Assembly: GCA_015039365.1 (NCBI GenBank)
Contig: WION01000015.1
Coordinates: 310,001 to 374,000 of the forward strand
From: Amanita rubescens
Taxonomy: Eukaryota > Basidiomycota > Agaricomycetes > Agaricales > Amanitaceae
Direction of reading: 5' to 3'
Length of the DNA: 64,000 bases
Part shown: positions 31,442 through 44,100 of the stretch, piece by piece
Numbering within the stretch: the stretch's first letter is position 1
How the letters are laid out: each line of letters begins with the position of its first letter
Position numbers and translations under genes: made by a program
The notes under the pieces: model-generated
The model's database searches: none
What the model saw: only the letters and a program-made list of their open reading frames with translations
What the model was told of the DNA's origin: nothing

Positions 31442-32135
31442 TTGGCCTGAATATGTCAGGCATACATATTAGAAAAGGGAAGAGTCTATCGTCAAGGCGG
31501 AACTTCGAGCCTCATACTAATTCAATTCTTCCTGACGATGCAAGGTTACTTGACAAAGGCGGCATGCTTGGAACCGAATAGATCTATGAAAAATCCTTTC
31601 TATGGCATCATTCTAGAAAAGTAGCTGTTCCCCCTTATGCGAATGGAGGAAACGAACACTAGGAAGATTATCAATGCAACGTGAGTATGAAATAACGCCA
31701 ACGAACAAGACAGTGAGAACATAGTTTCAGAGGAAATGGAAGGCTCTCTCGACTGTGTGACCGCCTTCTCCGACGTGAAGTTGTCGGACTATAAAGTGTT
31801 ACATAAAGCACCGTTCAAACGTTCATGATGGCGCAAGTTCAGAAATAGTACAATTGTTTGCCGACACCTAAGTCGTGGTAAGGGGATAGACGTAAAACAG
31901 TCAGCGTGCTTGTGAGTGCCGAGAAGAAAAGGCAGCATCTTTCTCCATGTGCTACTATCTCTATCACCACAGCATAGTACCGAGTAAATGAGATATGGAT
32001 GAGTGACGTTAGTGACTGCCAGTATCGTGAGCGATCAACTGAGGGAGAATCATCACGGGTTTAGGGTGGATTATGGAAGACTAACACCGACATTCATCAT
32101 CTGAATGTTACTCTGGGGAACCGAGCAATAACACA
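31442..32135. other. host DNA without recognised features
   Basis: About 700 bp, formerly contiguous with 13281-13539. No ORF above 60 codons, no repeat and no RNA gene recognised. Confidence 0.5.
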
Positions 32136-32460
32136 TTGGCCTCCTCATCTCCGACTCATGAGTTTGATTCTGTTCAGGCAAGCCGTCAGTGCTTCAACAT
32201 ACACATAGATGCTTCTTACCAGGAGGCGACGTTTGTGGAACCGGCAAATGAAACTCCACGCATCTCCACTCATCAACCAACGTTCAACTATGTATTCGGA
32301 TCCAAGAAACCAGCATTGTGACATGATTCTGGTGGAAAGATACTTGTTGAGAAAGTAATCTAGAATCGGTTTTGAAAAGGCCGGGCTGCATTTAATTATG
32401 TCCGGGATGAGGATACACAAGATGTGCCAGAAGACCATGTTTACTTTCGCTACGATCCAC
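32136..32460 (+). pseudogene. decayed gene fragment, paralogue of 37790-38061
   Basis: A 61-codon frame with stop at 32319-32321 shares a segment of the type EATF(V/A)E...PRIST followed by an F-x-x-x-x-T/S-x-K/F pattern with the minus-strand frame at 37858-38061. DNA similarity continues past both stop codons (gtgattctggaagaaagatactt against catgattctggtggaaagatactt), in a shifted frame. Both are therefore fragments of one unknown gene that have decayed independently. The two lie in inverted orientation about 5.5 kb apart. Confidence 0.55.
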
Positions 32461-32911
32461 TACATCATCCAGCAGAGGCATCCTGAGATGTGTACAGGCG
32501 CGTGAGGAGCAAGGTGTGGAAAAAACAAAATCACATCTCATACTGGATGCATCCTCCAGTTGGTATGTCGCAGGCACGCAGCGATGTATCAGTGGCCTTG
32601 ATGGTCGGGGGATGACGAGATTCCCGCTACGTTAGTAGTGGGTTCAGAACGACGCTTCTGCCAGTGATCGGAATCACGCCATCACATTCATGACACATAC
32701 TCGTTAAGGCAAGGCTTGCAGCCGCGTTCCGAATCCTTTATTTCCGCTTTTCCGTCCTCTTATCCGGTATCCTCTCCATGTCTTTTCCGCCAAGAAGAGG
32801 AGCGATTGAGACTCAAACGTAACCAGAGATCGAGAAAAGGATCATGACACCCCTTTTTCACGCTTTAAAAAACTCTTGATCGTTTCCAGCGGACTGACGA
32901 CATCGCCGAAT
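32461..32911. other. host DNA without recognised features
   Basis: No convincing reading frame. It precedes a possible spliced gene start at 32912. Confidence 0.4.
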
Positions 32912-33755
32912 ATGCCCGCAACTCGTATGGTCGCTTTCAGCGAGGTTGCTGCTGAAATCGACACACTGCATGCGAGATTCAAGAAGGAAAGTCTACCGGA
33001 GGAAAGGTAAGTTTGAGTATCATCTGTTTGCCGTGTGCTGACACGTAATGATATAAAGGCCTATTGGAACTGCCTCTACATTCCAATGCATGGCGAGCGG
33101 CGCACGCTGTGCCCGTTCCTGTCGTTCTCATGGGTATCTAAAACCCGGATGACAACACAGCGTCGCATATCGACTTCACGTTAAAACATGGATTAAGCCA
33201 CCCCCTTTTACACAGGACACGTCAGGAGCCCTGTTGGAATGGCGTTACATTGAAAGACGCAAATGCCTAGTATGCCGTGTTTTATTACACCGTGAAAGCA
33301 GCCATGCATAAGGACATTTGTCCTTTCCGTGAATATGCAGAAATGGTCGGCGCCATTCTTTGCCAAGAAGAAGGACAACATGATTCTCGACATCGAAGAA
33401 GACACCTGATGAAAGTGCAACTCCTCACATTTGAACTGCCTGACCGTTAAAAGAATGGAACAGGCTCGTAAAGTAATCACTACTTCTATGTTTTCAACTC
33501 TGCACTCCTCAGACTTACCAATCCCTGATTGATCGGATTCGCGTCGTTGCACACTCGGATGCCGAAATAGAAATGCCGGAAAACGGGAATCCGGGGTTTT
33601 CCTCCTGTCGGAACCAAAGCGCCATAGCCAAACGTGACGAAACAGACGAGGCATTGGACGCGCTGTTCGCCACGAAAAAAAGAAAGGTGGAATCTGGTAA
33701 TTCTGCCACCCCTTCAACGCCTTCCGCGTCTACATCTCGGGTCTGTCCCTTCTGA
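32912..33755 (+). CDS. possible small multi-exon gene, unknown function
   Basis: ATG 32912 opens MPATRMVAFSEVAAEID. Exon 1 ends at 33006 with a textbook donor (GTAAGT), and an acceptor ataaag precedes 33059, giving a join that stays open to a TGA at 33150-33152. An alternative donor gtatct inside exon 2 with an acceptor near 33215 would extend it. A further coding-like segment runs 33512-33755 after a cag acceptor and carries a basic KKRKVE nuclear-localisation-like motif near its end. The middle exon structure is unresolved. I recognise no family, and the gene could be broken. Confidence 0.4.
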
Positions 33756-34494
33756 CTTCTCATGAGTCATCCACTGAAGCAACACAGATCGTTGCGACTA
33801 AGTCGAAATCACGCCGAAATCACGCTCTGGAAAAGGGAAGGAAAAAGCAACCACCGGGCCTGCCGATAAAGATTGGAATGACATAGAGGATTCCAACATG
33901 ACGGAAAATTTAATTTAAGTCTCTCGATTTGGTTGATTGTGTTCATGTAATTGTATCTCAAATGCTCGGTCTCGTTTTGCTCATTACTACGCGCGTGAGT
34001 CACGGCGACTCGAGCTCTACGTAGCGGGACTTGCGGCACTGGTGGCGCCCTCAACGTTTATAACATAGACCTGGTCGTGGCGTATACGGTAAATACTAAA
34101 GTGAGACGTGACGCGTGACGAATAAGAATTCTTTCTTGTTTTTTGGTACTGCCCGCGTAGACACATAGTGGTTAACGTGCCAGTAACGCTTCACCGTCAT
34201 CCTTACGACTGCTATATATGAATATCTTCTAGAACCGAATACGCGGTCAGCGGAGACTCGATGGGCCACATTCATGAATCCTGTCACCTTGACATGAGAA
34301 GCAATTAGGTGAATGTGTATGGGCTTGCCGTTAGGTTAATATCGTGATTTCTCGTGACCTTGCTTCATATGGGAGCGCTTCAAGGCAGCCGAAATGCACA
34401 GCTCAAATGATGTAACGTCCGAAGGTACATAAAGCAGGCTAGCGCAGACTTTGTGGTGCTATCCCAGCACTTGAACTCCAGAGCTTTCTCCTAC
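33756..34494. other. host DNA; left part of a duplicated lectin-like locus from about 34345
   Basis: 33756-34340 has no recognised feature. From about 34345 the sequence matches 39625 onward, the upstream region of the second lectin-like copy, including a conserved ggtacataaagca (TATA-like) about 65 bp before the ATG. Confidence 0.5.
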
Positions 34495-35090
34495 AATGGC
34501 GAATTACATGATCCAAAGCATACAGATGAGACAATATGTCACCTCCGGTAATGAACAACCGGGCGATTCCGTGATCACTGCACCCAGCGCTCCAGTAGGC
34601 AACTGTCTTTACCCCCCGCTCGCGCACTAGTCAGCTGATCTGCATCCGAGACCCTGTTTTTCAGTAGTGATCCCCTTTCTGCGGCCCAAACTATCACGAC
34701 CATCAAGGACTCGTCCAATGGATTATATATCAACATGGTCCAGGGATCCGGAGTAGGTTCACTGTTTTCATCTAATCATGGATGTTCTCAATTTGTAAAG
34801 AACCTCATATGGTCCTCGGCCTCATATGATTGGAACGTTGTCCGAACCTCTGATGGTTACTATCAGTAAGCCACAACGAATCTTTGGAGTACCCGGAGGC
34901 TTGACCTGATTTAGGCTCATTCCCGCTGATGGTCAAGACCTGTACTGGACTCAGGATGGTAGCGGCGTGCCCGATGTAAGCGTCATTTGGAGAAACAAAA
35001 GAACAAAACTCACTTTTACCTACAAGATTACCCTTTTGTCGGGAAGCAGCATCATAGGCGACATAGCCTATTGGACGATCAATTAAGGGA
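34495..35090 (+). pseudogene. beta-trefoil (ricin-B-type) lectin-like gene, decayed copy 1
   Basis: ATG 34495 begins an N-terminus of the YMI-x-(S/N)-(I/V)-Q form, then an intron (GTAGGC donor near 34606, ttcag acceptor near 34662), a GLYIN exon, and further exons with W-N-x-V-x-T-x-D and LIPADGQDLYWTQDGSG. These spaced aromatic and Gly/Asp motifs are typical of carbohydrate-binding beta-trefoil lectins of mushrooms; this is a lectin fold only, without any enzymatic toxin chain. The copy contains an in-frame TGA before the LIPADG segment and unclear splice sites, so I call it a pseudogene. A second copy is at 39769. Confidence 0.55.
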
Positions 35091-35880
35091 GCGGCACTTG
35101 GAGCAGAAACCATCATGCTCTCTGGGGGAAGTATCAGAACGCCATTGAGAAATTGTGCATAGTAAATTGAAATACACGTACGCGCGATCGTCGATTGTTG
35201 TACGGCGATGTGGTATATTCGTCAGCTCAGAAGACACGCAGGCCTTGGTAAATGGTCTAGGTACTTGGAGACTGCTCGAGTAACTACCGACGTTTGCGCC
35301 CGGTGATAAATCGACAGCTTTCTTTCAAGTCCCATGGCCACTGGCGCGTCCCACTCGTCGCTCATAGACACAGCTAACCTAGTCATAGATTCTTAACATA
35401 CACTCCGCATGAAATTGGGGAAAAACATAATGATCACGAGCGGGCCACGCTTCCGTCCAATACATCTCACCAGCAGGATGACTTGGCGTCGAAAACGCGG
35501 TACAAATCATCGACTGCTGGGTCGAGTCACTGCAACACAGTCGTAGGCACATGGAAACAGACCTATGCTTTTATTATCTAGGTAAATCCGCGAGCTATAA
35601 GAGCCTATAACTGTACGGGAAATCTTCCCGACCGTCAGTATCGCAGTCTCTTATCTGTTAAACTCGTTGATATTAATCAAAACCAAGGCGAGATAACCAG
35701 AATACAAGTCCATTTGCTGGCGTTGGGCAACAAAGTATGGATGAAATAAAAGCGTGAAGGTGCAGTATACATCTGGAGTTACGGGCGCATTAAGGTTGCT
35801 AATTAGGAAAGTGGTATTCTGATTGGTATCTGTCACGCCGACAATTGAGATTTAACGCAATGGAGCCAAAGGGGAACATA
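35091..35880 (+). other. downstream half of the lectin-like locus, uninserted version
   Basis: 35150-35219 matches 40420-40487, and 35220-35880 matches 54527-55170. It is therefore the intact arrangement of a locus that the 14-kb transposon split elsewhere. ggtatatt at 35212-35219 corresponds to the target duplication gatatatt. Coding remnants are visible (ATGATCA-containing segment near 35430) but no intact frame. Confidence 0.65.
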
Positions 35881-35958
35881 CTACAGTGGTTTTAAGCTCC
35901 CCTTTGGTCGAGGTATCCATCAACGCACGTTGTGGGAAACTCAAAACCACAATCGCAA

Positions 35959-37295
35959 TTACAGTCGAACCACACGTAGGCGGATGGACCGCGGGACAAT
36001 CATCCTAACATGCTGTACCAAGCTCCATTCTTTTCCCAACTCCCTCACTAATAAATGTGCATCTGCGATAAAGAAACGCAACCTGTCCTCTTTTAGGTCA
36101 AGAAACTGGAAAACGACATCCTTTACAGTTTCAAAGAGCGGCAGTGGCAACGATTTGGCGAATTGTGGGAAATTCCACGACAGTGAGGGGATAATAAACA
36201 TTTTACTTGGGTAAATTTTGATAGTGAAGAGCGCCGTACCTGTGTCGTCAAGTCATGAATCACGATACGGAGGTCCCCAACTTTCAGACGTGGATAATAA
36301 GTCTGAAAGCAAGTTGCAATCCCTTTCATCACCTCGCTGAATAAACCAATATCTTCCCCTGTACTACTCCACAAAAAATTGAACGTGAGACCGAATACAT
36401 GGAACTTTTTGGGGAATTCATAAAGAGATCTTGTAATCTCTCGACATTCTCCAAAAACCTGGCCAGGACGATGAGACGAAGGAAATATTTGTAGTCCAGA
36501 GTAAAAATAGTTCAGTATAACGATTGTCGGAATTGTGCAAGACGAAGACGCCCTTTGAACGAGCAACTTAATTCTTGCTGAAAGATGTTCAGCACTATTG
36601 TAAAAAACTCCAAGGAATCGGAGGTTAGGCTGGTTGGCGAGGATTCCTTCGAGATCGTGGGCATCCCCTAGCCATAGCGTATGGAGCTGGAAATGACCGC
36701 CCCTGCATTCGTGATGACAGATTGGCTTTCAATAATGTAGCTCTCGGGATTAAATAAAGACGAACCTGATCGTTTCGCTTAGGCACCCCCCGGAAAAATC
36801 GCCAAACCAGTCGTACGCAATTCGCAAGTCCACCAGGTTTGGCAGTTTTTTTAGTGTGTCGGAAACGTGCACCATGATGGGATCCAAAGCTATCTTGGCA
36901 CCATTCCAGCTATCTCTGTTCGAAAAATGTATGCGGAGTTTGTTAACCATCGCCGCTTTCCGCGCGCTCGTGCTTAACGTGTGAAATAGTGACCCAGCCT
37001 TATTCAGCTTCGATGGATTTCTTTCCGAGTCCCAGTCTTGTATAAAGTCGGAGAGGTAAGCGAGGAAGAAGATATGACTATAGAGCGCATGTTGCGCAAC
37101 GTCACGCAGGGAAGTATGCGCCCGGGATAGAGCAGCTAAATCAAGCGGAGTACAGAATTGTAGTACTTCGAGCTGTAATTCTGGAGTAATTTCGCAGAGA
37201 TTCATGCCGCTCGCTAGTGCAGGCAGACTCCAGTACTCCCTGTGTGAGCTTGACGGGCGCTTCGGACTTTGAAATAGTTGACACGAGTCGTCCAA
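35959..37295 (-). CDS. F-box domain protein, three exons
   Basis: Minus-strand gene. Exon 1 (37295-36767) carries a short N-terminus and an F-box-like motif, ITPELQLEVLQFCTPLDLAA, near residue 37, followed by the usual SLRDVAQHALY helix. A clean intron (GTTCGT donor, tgcag acceptor, 36766-36703) joins exon 2 (36702-36240), which continues a leucine-rich C-terminal region (LRFLGVFYNSAEHLSARIKL). A last exon lies in 36200-35959 but its acceptor is uncertain. F-box proteins link substrates to SCF ubiquitin ligases, and mushrooms have many such genes of unknown target. ATG at 37295 is the first; MNLCEITPE 29 codons later is an alternative. Confidence 0.75.
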
Positions 37296-37789
37296 CTCTC
37301 GTTCAAGTCTTCAAGATGAAGAATTTTAGATCCTAGAGCACCAAACCTGTCTCGTCGGCCCCCTCCGAGTCGCTCGTTGGTACAAGTATACCATCATCAA
37401 TCGCACTCCCTCTTCCTTCATTTGCTACTGGAGTCCCGTGCGGATACCCATCGACTTCAAGATCATTAGTGCATCGTTGGTTGATCTATCATCTGCTTAC
37501 TCGAATCAAACTGTGTAAGATGTCTTTTGCAAATTGTTTACTCGTATTCAATTTGGAAAAGAGAGAAGCAATCCTTTCTCCTTCTGCCGGCAACGCCGCG
37601 CCGTGAGTCCGCACCAAGCAGGTTCTGAACGATCTGAATCTTGCTTTTCTATCCTTTCGTTCCTTGCGCGATTTTTTTAACTAGATCAATCGCAACATAT
37701 TTTTTCCCTAACTATTGGCAGGATCCTACACGTCTTGGGTTGCCTATCGGTTCGTTGCAATTCTACGAAACATGAACATGATCTTGCAA
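37296..37789. other. host DNA without recognised features
   Basis: Upstream region of the F-box gene. No gene or repeat recognised. Confidence 0.4.
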
Positions 37790-38061
37790 CACGTTGCTCA
37801 TATCGTCAAGTGTAGTCCAGCCATTTTGAAACCACTCTAAGTATCTTTCTTCCAGAATCACGTCACAGCCGGGATAATAAAAGTCCCTGTTTCTAGGAAC
37901 CGAGTACACAGTTCAATATAGTCGGTGGAGATACGTGGAGGTTCGCCTACTTGTTCCGCGAACGTCGCTTCCTCACAAGAATCACCTGAACAGCATCTTA
38001 CTCGCGAGTCGGAGATGAAACCCGGGGCCAACATGTTTGGATTTCCCATGGTACCATTCAA
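37790..38061 (-). pseudogene. decayed gene fragment, paralogue of 32136-32460
   Basis: Minus-strand frame of 67 codons with the EATFAEQVGEPPRISTD segment, ending at a stop beyond which DNA similarity to the 32.3-kb copy continues in another frame (ILEERYLEWFQNGW-like). No domain recognised. Confidence 0.55.
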
Positions 38062-38815
38062 TTGATGAACGTGTATCTAGTTCTTCATTCATTCCAACCT
38101 AGGCGACGGTGGCGCGTGGAGAAATATACCACACCACATTCGGGCTCCCAGAAGCGCGCTGACCGTTTCACATCTACCACGTTCCCCTAGCCACAACTTA
38201 CGTATTCTGCAAATGATCGTGTTACTCCAATTTCCACCATCGTGAGTGGTACTTATGTAACGCTTCGTAGTCGGACAACAACTTTACTTTAAAGACGGTC
38301 ACATCGCCGAAGACGGTAAAACGAGTCTTCCAGTATCCTGTTCTTTGATCATCATAGTAGCGTGGCACGCCACTCGCACGATGAGCACGAAACGTTATTC
38401 ATGTGCATAAACCTCATGCTACCCTTGTCAGTCCATTCATTCGCGTGATCTCGTACTTATTATATTCGTAGCGCTTGAGAAGGCGTATCACTTTTTTGCA
38501 CGAAAAGTTGCGGAGGCGCGGGAGCAATGACCATTCTAGAATGATGGTAGAAAGCTTTTTATGGGTTTTTTCGGTTCCAAGGATGCCGTTTGATATTCCT
38601 TTTGTCAATAAGTGGTATTTTTTTTCCGAGTTGCAAAAAATTCTAACTATGAGTATCAGCTCGTGGACGCAACAAAGCGGCAAACCGATGTCATCATCTT
38701 ACCCATCAGTCGGACTACCCGCGAACACGTTCGAAATGCTGGTTGCAAATGGAACTTAGGCCCTGACGCCTGCCCACCACCGTATTGGTTTTTGGATTGC
38801 AGACAAGTGTCTCCG
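38062..38815. other. host DNA without recognised features
   Basis: Short open frames overlap on both strands (38414-38759) but none has composition or motifs that support coding. Confidence 0.4.
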
Positions 38816-39240
38816 TCAGGGTCGTGTGGTTACAACAGCGTTCACTACTGAATATCTCGACGGTACTACATTCTCGACGTCACCGAGGCAACATCCTACG
38901 CTAAACTCTGCGCGTCGGCAAAACACTCGTCTCAAAATGAAAGCAATACAAAACGCGAGCCGCTGTGCATCGCCTCGTCCGCTCAGCGTCTCGATTAACT
39001 TTCTCCTCCTGACCGCAGCAATCAGCTCTTCTTTCAGTTTCGCCACTTCTTGATCTGCTGTTTCCGCATCCTTCGAGACTTACTCTGCAAGTATATGGTA
39101 CAATGAGGCTTTATTCTCTGCTGCGCTCAGTTCTGGTCCAATCATACCGAGCGAGCGACCTTGATCCGCCCCCATCGGAACGGGTTAATTAGGGGCACGA
39201 GATGTTATCTCCTGACGTTCCTGGGCACCCCGATCGGCTG
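38816..39240 (-). pseudogene. truncated copy of the 3' end of the Cys6-cluster gene (58076-59941)
   Basis: On the minus strand this reads AKLKEELIAAVRRRKLIE followed by a GRGDA end, against AKLKEELLATVRRK and IERRKLIEMLGGRGDA in the intact gene. Upstream DNA similarity (gagaataaagcctcatt, gatcaagaagtggcg) extends to about 39240. Only the coiled-coil end is present, with a nonsense change in the upstream part. It continues openly past the original stop. Confidence 0.75.
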
Positions 39241-39768
39241 CAATTGATCTAGTGTTAACAAGAAGCGAAAGCGTGAAAAAACACAAAAATCAGATCGTTC
39301 AGAACCTGCTTGGTGGGGACCCACGGTTGCCCCGGAAGGAGAAAGGTAATTTCATATTCCAACGTGGCAGAAGAAGCAATTACGTGAGTGTGTACTGTGC
39401 TACCTTCCCAAGCCCACATCTCTATAATAATGAACGCGCGTATTCCACAGCTCCAGGCCCACAAACCCATGCCAGCCCATACCAAAGCTCAATCGTTTGC
39501 GACACTTACAACCGTTCAACTCCACTTATCCATCGTACACCTGAGCTGTGGTGATGATGACAGTGCACGGACCGTTCTAAAAAGATGGTATAGTTCTCAA
39601 GGATTTCGCCGACTGACACCGTGATTCCTCGTAACCTTGCTTCGTTTGGGACCGGTTCAAGGCAGTCGAACTGCGAAGTTCAATTCACGTAACATCCAAG
39701 GGTACATAAAGCAGACTGATTTTGGTGTACTGCCCCAGCACTGAACTCCAGACCTTACTCCTCCAACA
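39241..39768. other. host DNA; right part is upstream region of lectin-like copy 2
   Basis: 39241-39620 has no recognised feature. From about 39625 the sequence parallels 34345-34494. Confidence 0.5.
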
Positions 39769-40360
39769 ATGGCGACTTATATGATCAAAAACGTTCAGAC
39801 GAAACGTTTTATCAACACCATTGGCAACGAAGAAGCTGGCGAACCCGTGAATACATACTTCGGATCCAGTGTAGGCAACTATCTTTATCCTCAGCTTGTC
39901 TAGCCAGCTTATCTGCATTCAAGTCCCTCACTTTCAGTAATGCTCTTGACGGGTCTGAAACCCTTACAAGCATTAAAGGCGATTCTGGGTTATACATCAA
40001 CCCAGGATCCGGAGTAGGTCTACTGCCTTTTCATCTGATCATGGGTGTTCTCACTTCGTAAAGGGCCTGAATTACCCCATATGGTCCCCGGCTGAATTTA
40101 CTTGGAACGCAGTCCTTACGGACTCTGCTGAGAGTCACTATGAGTAAGCTACAACAAACCTTTGGAGTACTCAGAAGCTTGAGCCGAGATAGGCTCATTC
40201 CCGCTAATGGTCAAGACCTGTACTGGACCCAGAATCGCAGTGATGAGTTCTATGTAAGCGCCGACCGGAGAAACAAAAGAACAAAAACTCACTTCTAACG
40301 ATAAGGTTACTCTTTCGTCGGGAGACGAGATCACAGGCTACCAAGCCGTTTGGGAGATCT
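39769..40360 (+). pseudogene. beta-trefoil lectin-like gene, copy 2
   Basis: ATG 39769 opens an N-terminus of the same form as copy 1 (YMIKNVQTKRFINTIGNE). A GTAGGC donor with a ttcag acceptor gives a 60-70 bp intron, then a SGLYINPGSGVG exon and LIPANGQDLYWTQNRSD. Unlike copy 1 the segment before LIPANG has no stop, but a frame break remains near the WNAV exon. The downstream half of the locus was separated by the 14-kb transposon and now lies at 54519. Probably non-functional, although some splice patterns might restore a frame. Confidence 0.5.
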
Positions 40361-40487
40361 CTGACGATTAGGACAGCAGAGCAGAAACACTCCTGCTCTT
40401 TGAAGAGAGTCATTGAGAATTTGTGTATAGTAAATCGAAATACTTATGCGTGTGATTGTTGACTGCTATTCTGCAATGTGATATATT

Positions 40488-40511
40488 ATGTGCCGCGAAA
40501 TTGGACAAAAC
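40488..40511 (+). repeat. left terminal inverted repeat of the 14-kb transposon
   Basis: CCGCGAAATTGGACAAAAC at 40493-40511, preceded by five less conserved bases. The inverted partner is at 54495-54518. Confidence 0.75.
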
Positions 40512-41184
40512 TCTTTTCAGAAGGAAAAATATAGATGATCATTGATGATCTGTAGTGAATGTCAATGATCATGACTGATCATCATAAATCGTAATTAATG
40601 AACATGTACACTAGTGAACAGAAGTGATACAACATGACCCGTCGTAATTGCTTAGTTTCCCATCCACAAAGGTCCTCATGAATCAACCATGATACATAAT
40701 GAACTTCAACATAGATGAAGTTTTACTCAAATTTGATTCCTCCTTGACCATGGGTGACCATTGATGACCATTGGTGATCACTACCGAGTCTTTCCAAACC
40801 AAAACTTTGGTGGTCAATGTCATTTATTGACGTCGGGAAGCTTATGCAAATACTATGATACCGTATTGGACAAAATCCGCTTGTATATAGAAATTTGAGA
40901 CGGATTGTATTGCGGCCGTGCATTGGCCATAGTAGCCATTTTCTGACAAAATACCCTATGTTCTTCCTACATCTCTCTCTCTCATTCTAGCATGGCCTGG
41001 CTGCGAAGCAATGCTCCTCGTAAATAGTGATGACAACAAATTGTCTCGGCATGACCAAGGGCGCCCTGTGGCTCCGAAAATCAGTGATTAGTTTATTTGT
41101 ATGGGAGAAAACGAAAATTTTCCTCGTACCACTTCCTTATTCTCACTTTCGCTTTCTTCATTCTAGCTTCTCTTATTTCCTACC
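40512..41184. promoter_or_regulatory. left subterminal region with TGATCA repeats
   Basis: Repeated ATGATCA/TGATCA/TGACCA words at 40530-40600 and 40740-40790, matched by a similar cluster inside the right end. Such subterminal clusters often bind transposase. A second TTGGACAAAA in direct orientation sits at 40866. The stretch also forms the upstream region of the HECT-like gene. Confidence 0.55.
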
Positions 41185-44100
41185 ATGCCACTCCTTTTAT
41201 TACAACGTGGGCGATGCTCTCAGTCTTCTTGCCTCTGCAAGAAGACCGTCTTTGTAGACACGGAGGCCTTGTATCGGCAGCAGCCAATCAATGCCAACGA
41301 GGTTTGTCTTTGCGGACACAAGTGGTGGATGCATGTTCCTCGTTCTCCCCCGTCCACCGAACGTGGTACCTGTCCATCTACTCAGTGCGGAGGTTTTCAT
41401 TCCTCGGTAGGTCTCCAGGCACTACATTGTAGTTCAGATCCTCATGAAAAAAATTGGTAGACCGACATACCTCACACCGGGCCTTGTGTTTGTGGTGCGC
41501 TCTATGACGCCCACGAGCTCCTCTCAGCTCCTTTTGTGCCTGCTGATAGCGCTTCTGCTTCTGCTGCTCCTTCTGCGTCCACTGCCATCATTGCCAGAAC
41601 CCCCCCTGCGCACGCGTACACATCTGCTGGTTCAGGAGTAATCCAACCGTGGATTCCCCCCCCAGCTGTCATAGCCAACCAACAGCGCCAGGATGCGGCA
41701 AGACGCCACCGCAAACCATCGAGAGTACAACCCCCAGTTCCTTCTGTATCCAATCCACCCGCTCTTTCAGATTCATCATCTCAATACCTTCAACTTAATT
41801 GTGCCATCTGGCCATTCGTCGTGAGCACTTATAAATTCTGAATCGTTAAATCTCTTAACACTCACCCCTCAGGTCAAGAAGCCAATGTCTTCCGTATACC
41901 CAGTACCTGAAACCTCCTTTAATCGTCGTGACCTTGGTGAGGTCATGCAGTGTCTTTTAGAGCACCACCTCGTCTTCTCAGTAATTATAGCTCGTTCCGA
42001 AGGCCACCCATGGGAACCAATCAACAATGCCTTGTACGAACAACTCGACAAGCACGGATATGTGCTTACCCGCCGTCAAGGAGACGTAGGCCAACAATTT
42101 ACGCGCCTATCCTGGGACATACTAGCTGAAAAAAAGAATAAAAAGGGCAAGAATGTCAAACATACGTTCCAATCGGGCATTGCAGGTCCAACCTCTTTCA
42201 CTTTTGACTTCTTGGATGAGCAAGGGACGCCAGTAGAGCTTGAAAACCCGGCCAATGAGCATCCTTTTATCCTAATTGGTTTGTGACGTTTAGCTTCCCC
42301 TTCGCTCAACCGCTAAGCCATTACAACTTAGCTCCGAGAGAGGAACACCTCAAAGGACCCGTCTCTGATGGCGGCGTCCCTTGCCCAGACGGTCCCCATG
42401 CGTGTTTTCCATGGCGGATGTTCGCCCCATACGACTGGGGAACTAAAGGAACGAACGTCGAATGTATACCCTTGAGATGTCCTTCTGCAGCTTCTACGAC
42501 CTTAAACGCACCTGTAAACACCAATTCTCTCCGTCGCACTCGGTCTCCATCGCCTGAGGTGAGTGTAACTCACCGCAGCCATTATCCTCTTCTCACAAGT
42601 CCTTGCCAGCTTCCCCGAAACACGAGGCCACGCCAAGGCACTGTGTCCGAAGAACCTCAAGAGGAGGATGATCTGCCTGACATCGACGAGCTTCCGCGAC
42701 TGGATGTCTTCGATTGGCAACATCGTATCCGCTTAAGCAGGGCGGGTATTTTTGCTCTCACAGCCCCTACAGTTGAAGATGCATCAGCCACGTTAATCGA
42801 TCTATTGAAGTGGATAATTGGTGGTTCGGCCCCCTATCTATATTTCCCTCAAGACCCCAATATTTATTGTAACATCACCAGTGCCGCAGCTTTGCTCCAC
42901 TACCAGCCAAGGCCCTTTTACATACAAAAGTATGAGAGATTATAATTAATATGCAATGACGTGCGTGGTTACTCACTCGTGTTTAGACCCAACGGAAAGC
43001 ACACCTCCCTTGGAGATGGTCCAGCCATTGCTGTCTACCAAGGCGCGCTCGACATGCGCATCGGGTCAGAACGATGGACTGACATCAACGATGGCTTCTA
43101 CCGCACATTGTCTTTTTCCCCTGCGGCCGCCCATGTCAAGAAGAGTTCACTTGTTGAATTCAAAATAGACGGGATATTGACCGCATTGGTCATGGTGCAA
43201 TTGCTTGCAGAGCCATATCCAGTCAATCCTTTCCTTGTATACGCTGCTTTCTTTTCGGAAAGGGAGCCTCTCGAGTTTCTAATGGATCCAACATCCCCCG
43301 ACGATGAATATAAACGTGACCATCTACTCGCAATGATACCCGACAAAGAAACTCGTAGGGCCCTCGCCGAGCTCTTCAAGCTCGACAAGAAGAAAACGGT
43401 ATCAGCCCTTCAAGCATCTCGGCACCCCCTCTACCGTCGAGCATTTGAAGACCCTATCGGAGCTGGGGCCACTTTTTTCAATGAAGCGCGCGACGACGAC
43501 CAACACGAAAACATCAGGCGTCAGCTCTTCAACGTTTTGCTAATTGGTCACGACGAACCGTGGAAACACCCCCATTTCATTGCTTTTTCGCGTGGGCTTC
43601 GTCTCGGTCTGCTTAGGGTCAAGCACATTGTCAAGGTAAGTCTTTGAGCATAAAAGATTTATCTATACTCACGGAGCTCCGATTCTGGCAGCCCATAGAT
43701 GTATTGGAGTATGAAGATGAAGAGGACATCTTCCTCTACGCCATCCAGCTTGTTATGACCCTTTGGAACAACCGCATCACTGGACCCGACGACATCATGA
43801 GGCACGTCCAATATCGTCTGATCAATCCTTTCAAATCCCCGGAGGCCATGCTCTTCGCAGAACTATTCCATACACGATTCAGCCACTGGCTCCGAGGGCA
43901 AGGACATCCCCACGAATTGGTTGGAAACTTTATATCTGACGAAATGTACCAAAAAAGTTTGAAAACCCCAAAGGCGACGCGCGCGAAACTCCTGTGGAAG
44001 GCTGTTTCAGACTTTGATGTATTGCCTGCGGCCACTGGACTCTGGGCCATTACCGTAAGTCGTCGTCTTCATATTACCTGTGATCATCATTAAACACGTC

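Noticed and set aside
34805..35116. 103-codon minus frame
   Set aside because: Antisense to the lectin-like exons with the LYWTQDG segment, which have a paralogue; the plus strand is the coding one.
40862..40880. Second TTGGACAAAA as an alternative transposon end
   Set aside because: It is in direct, not inverted, orientation and has no flanking duplication; probably a subterminal repeat.
42930..42986. Apparent missing splice acceptor between HECT-like exons 4 and 5
   Set aside because: An acceptor gtgtttag at 42986 joins the exons in frame (residues QKPNGKH), so the intron is normal.
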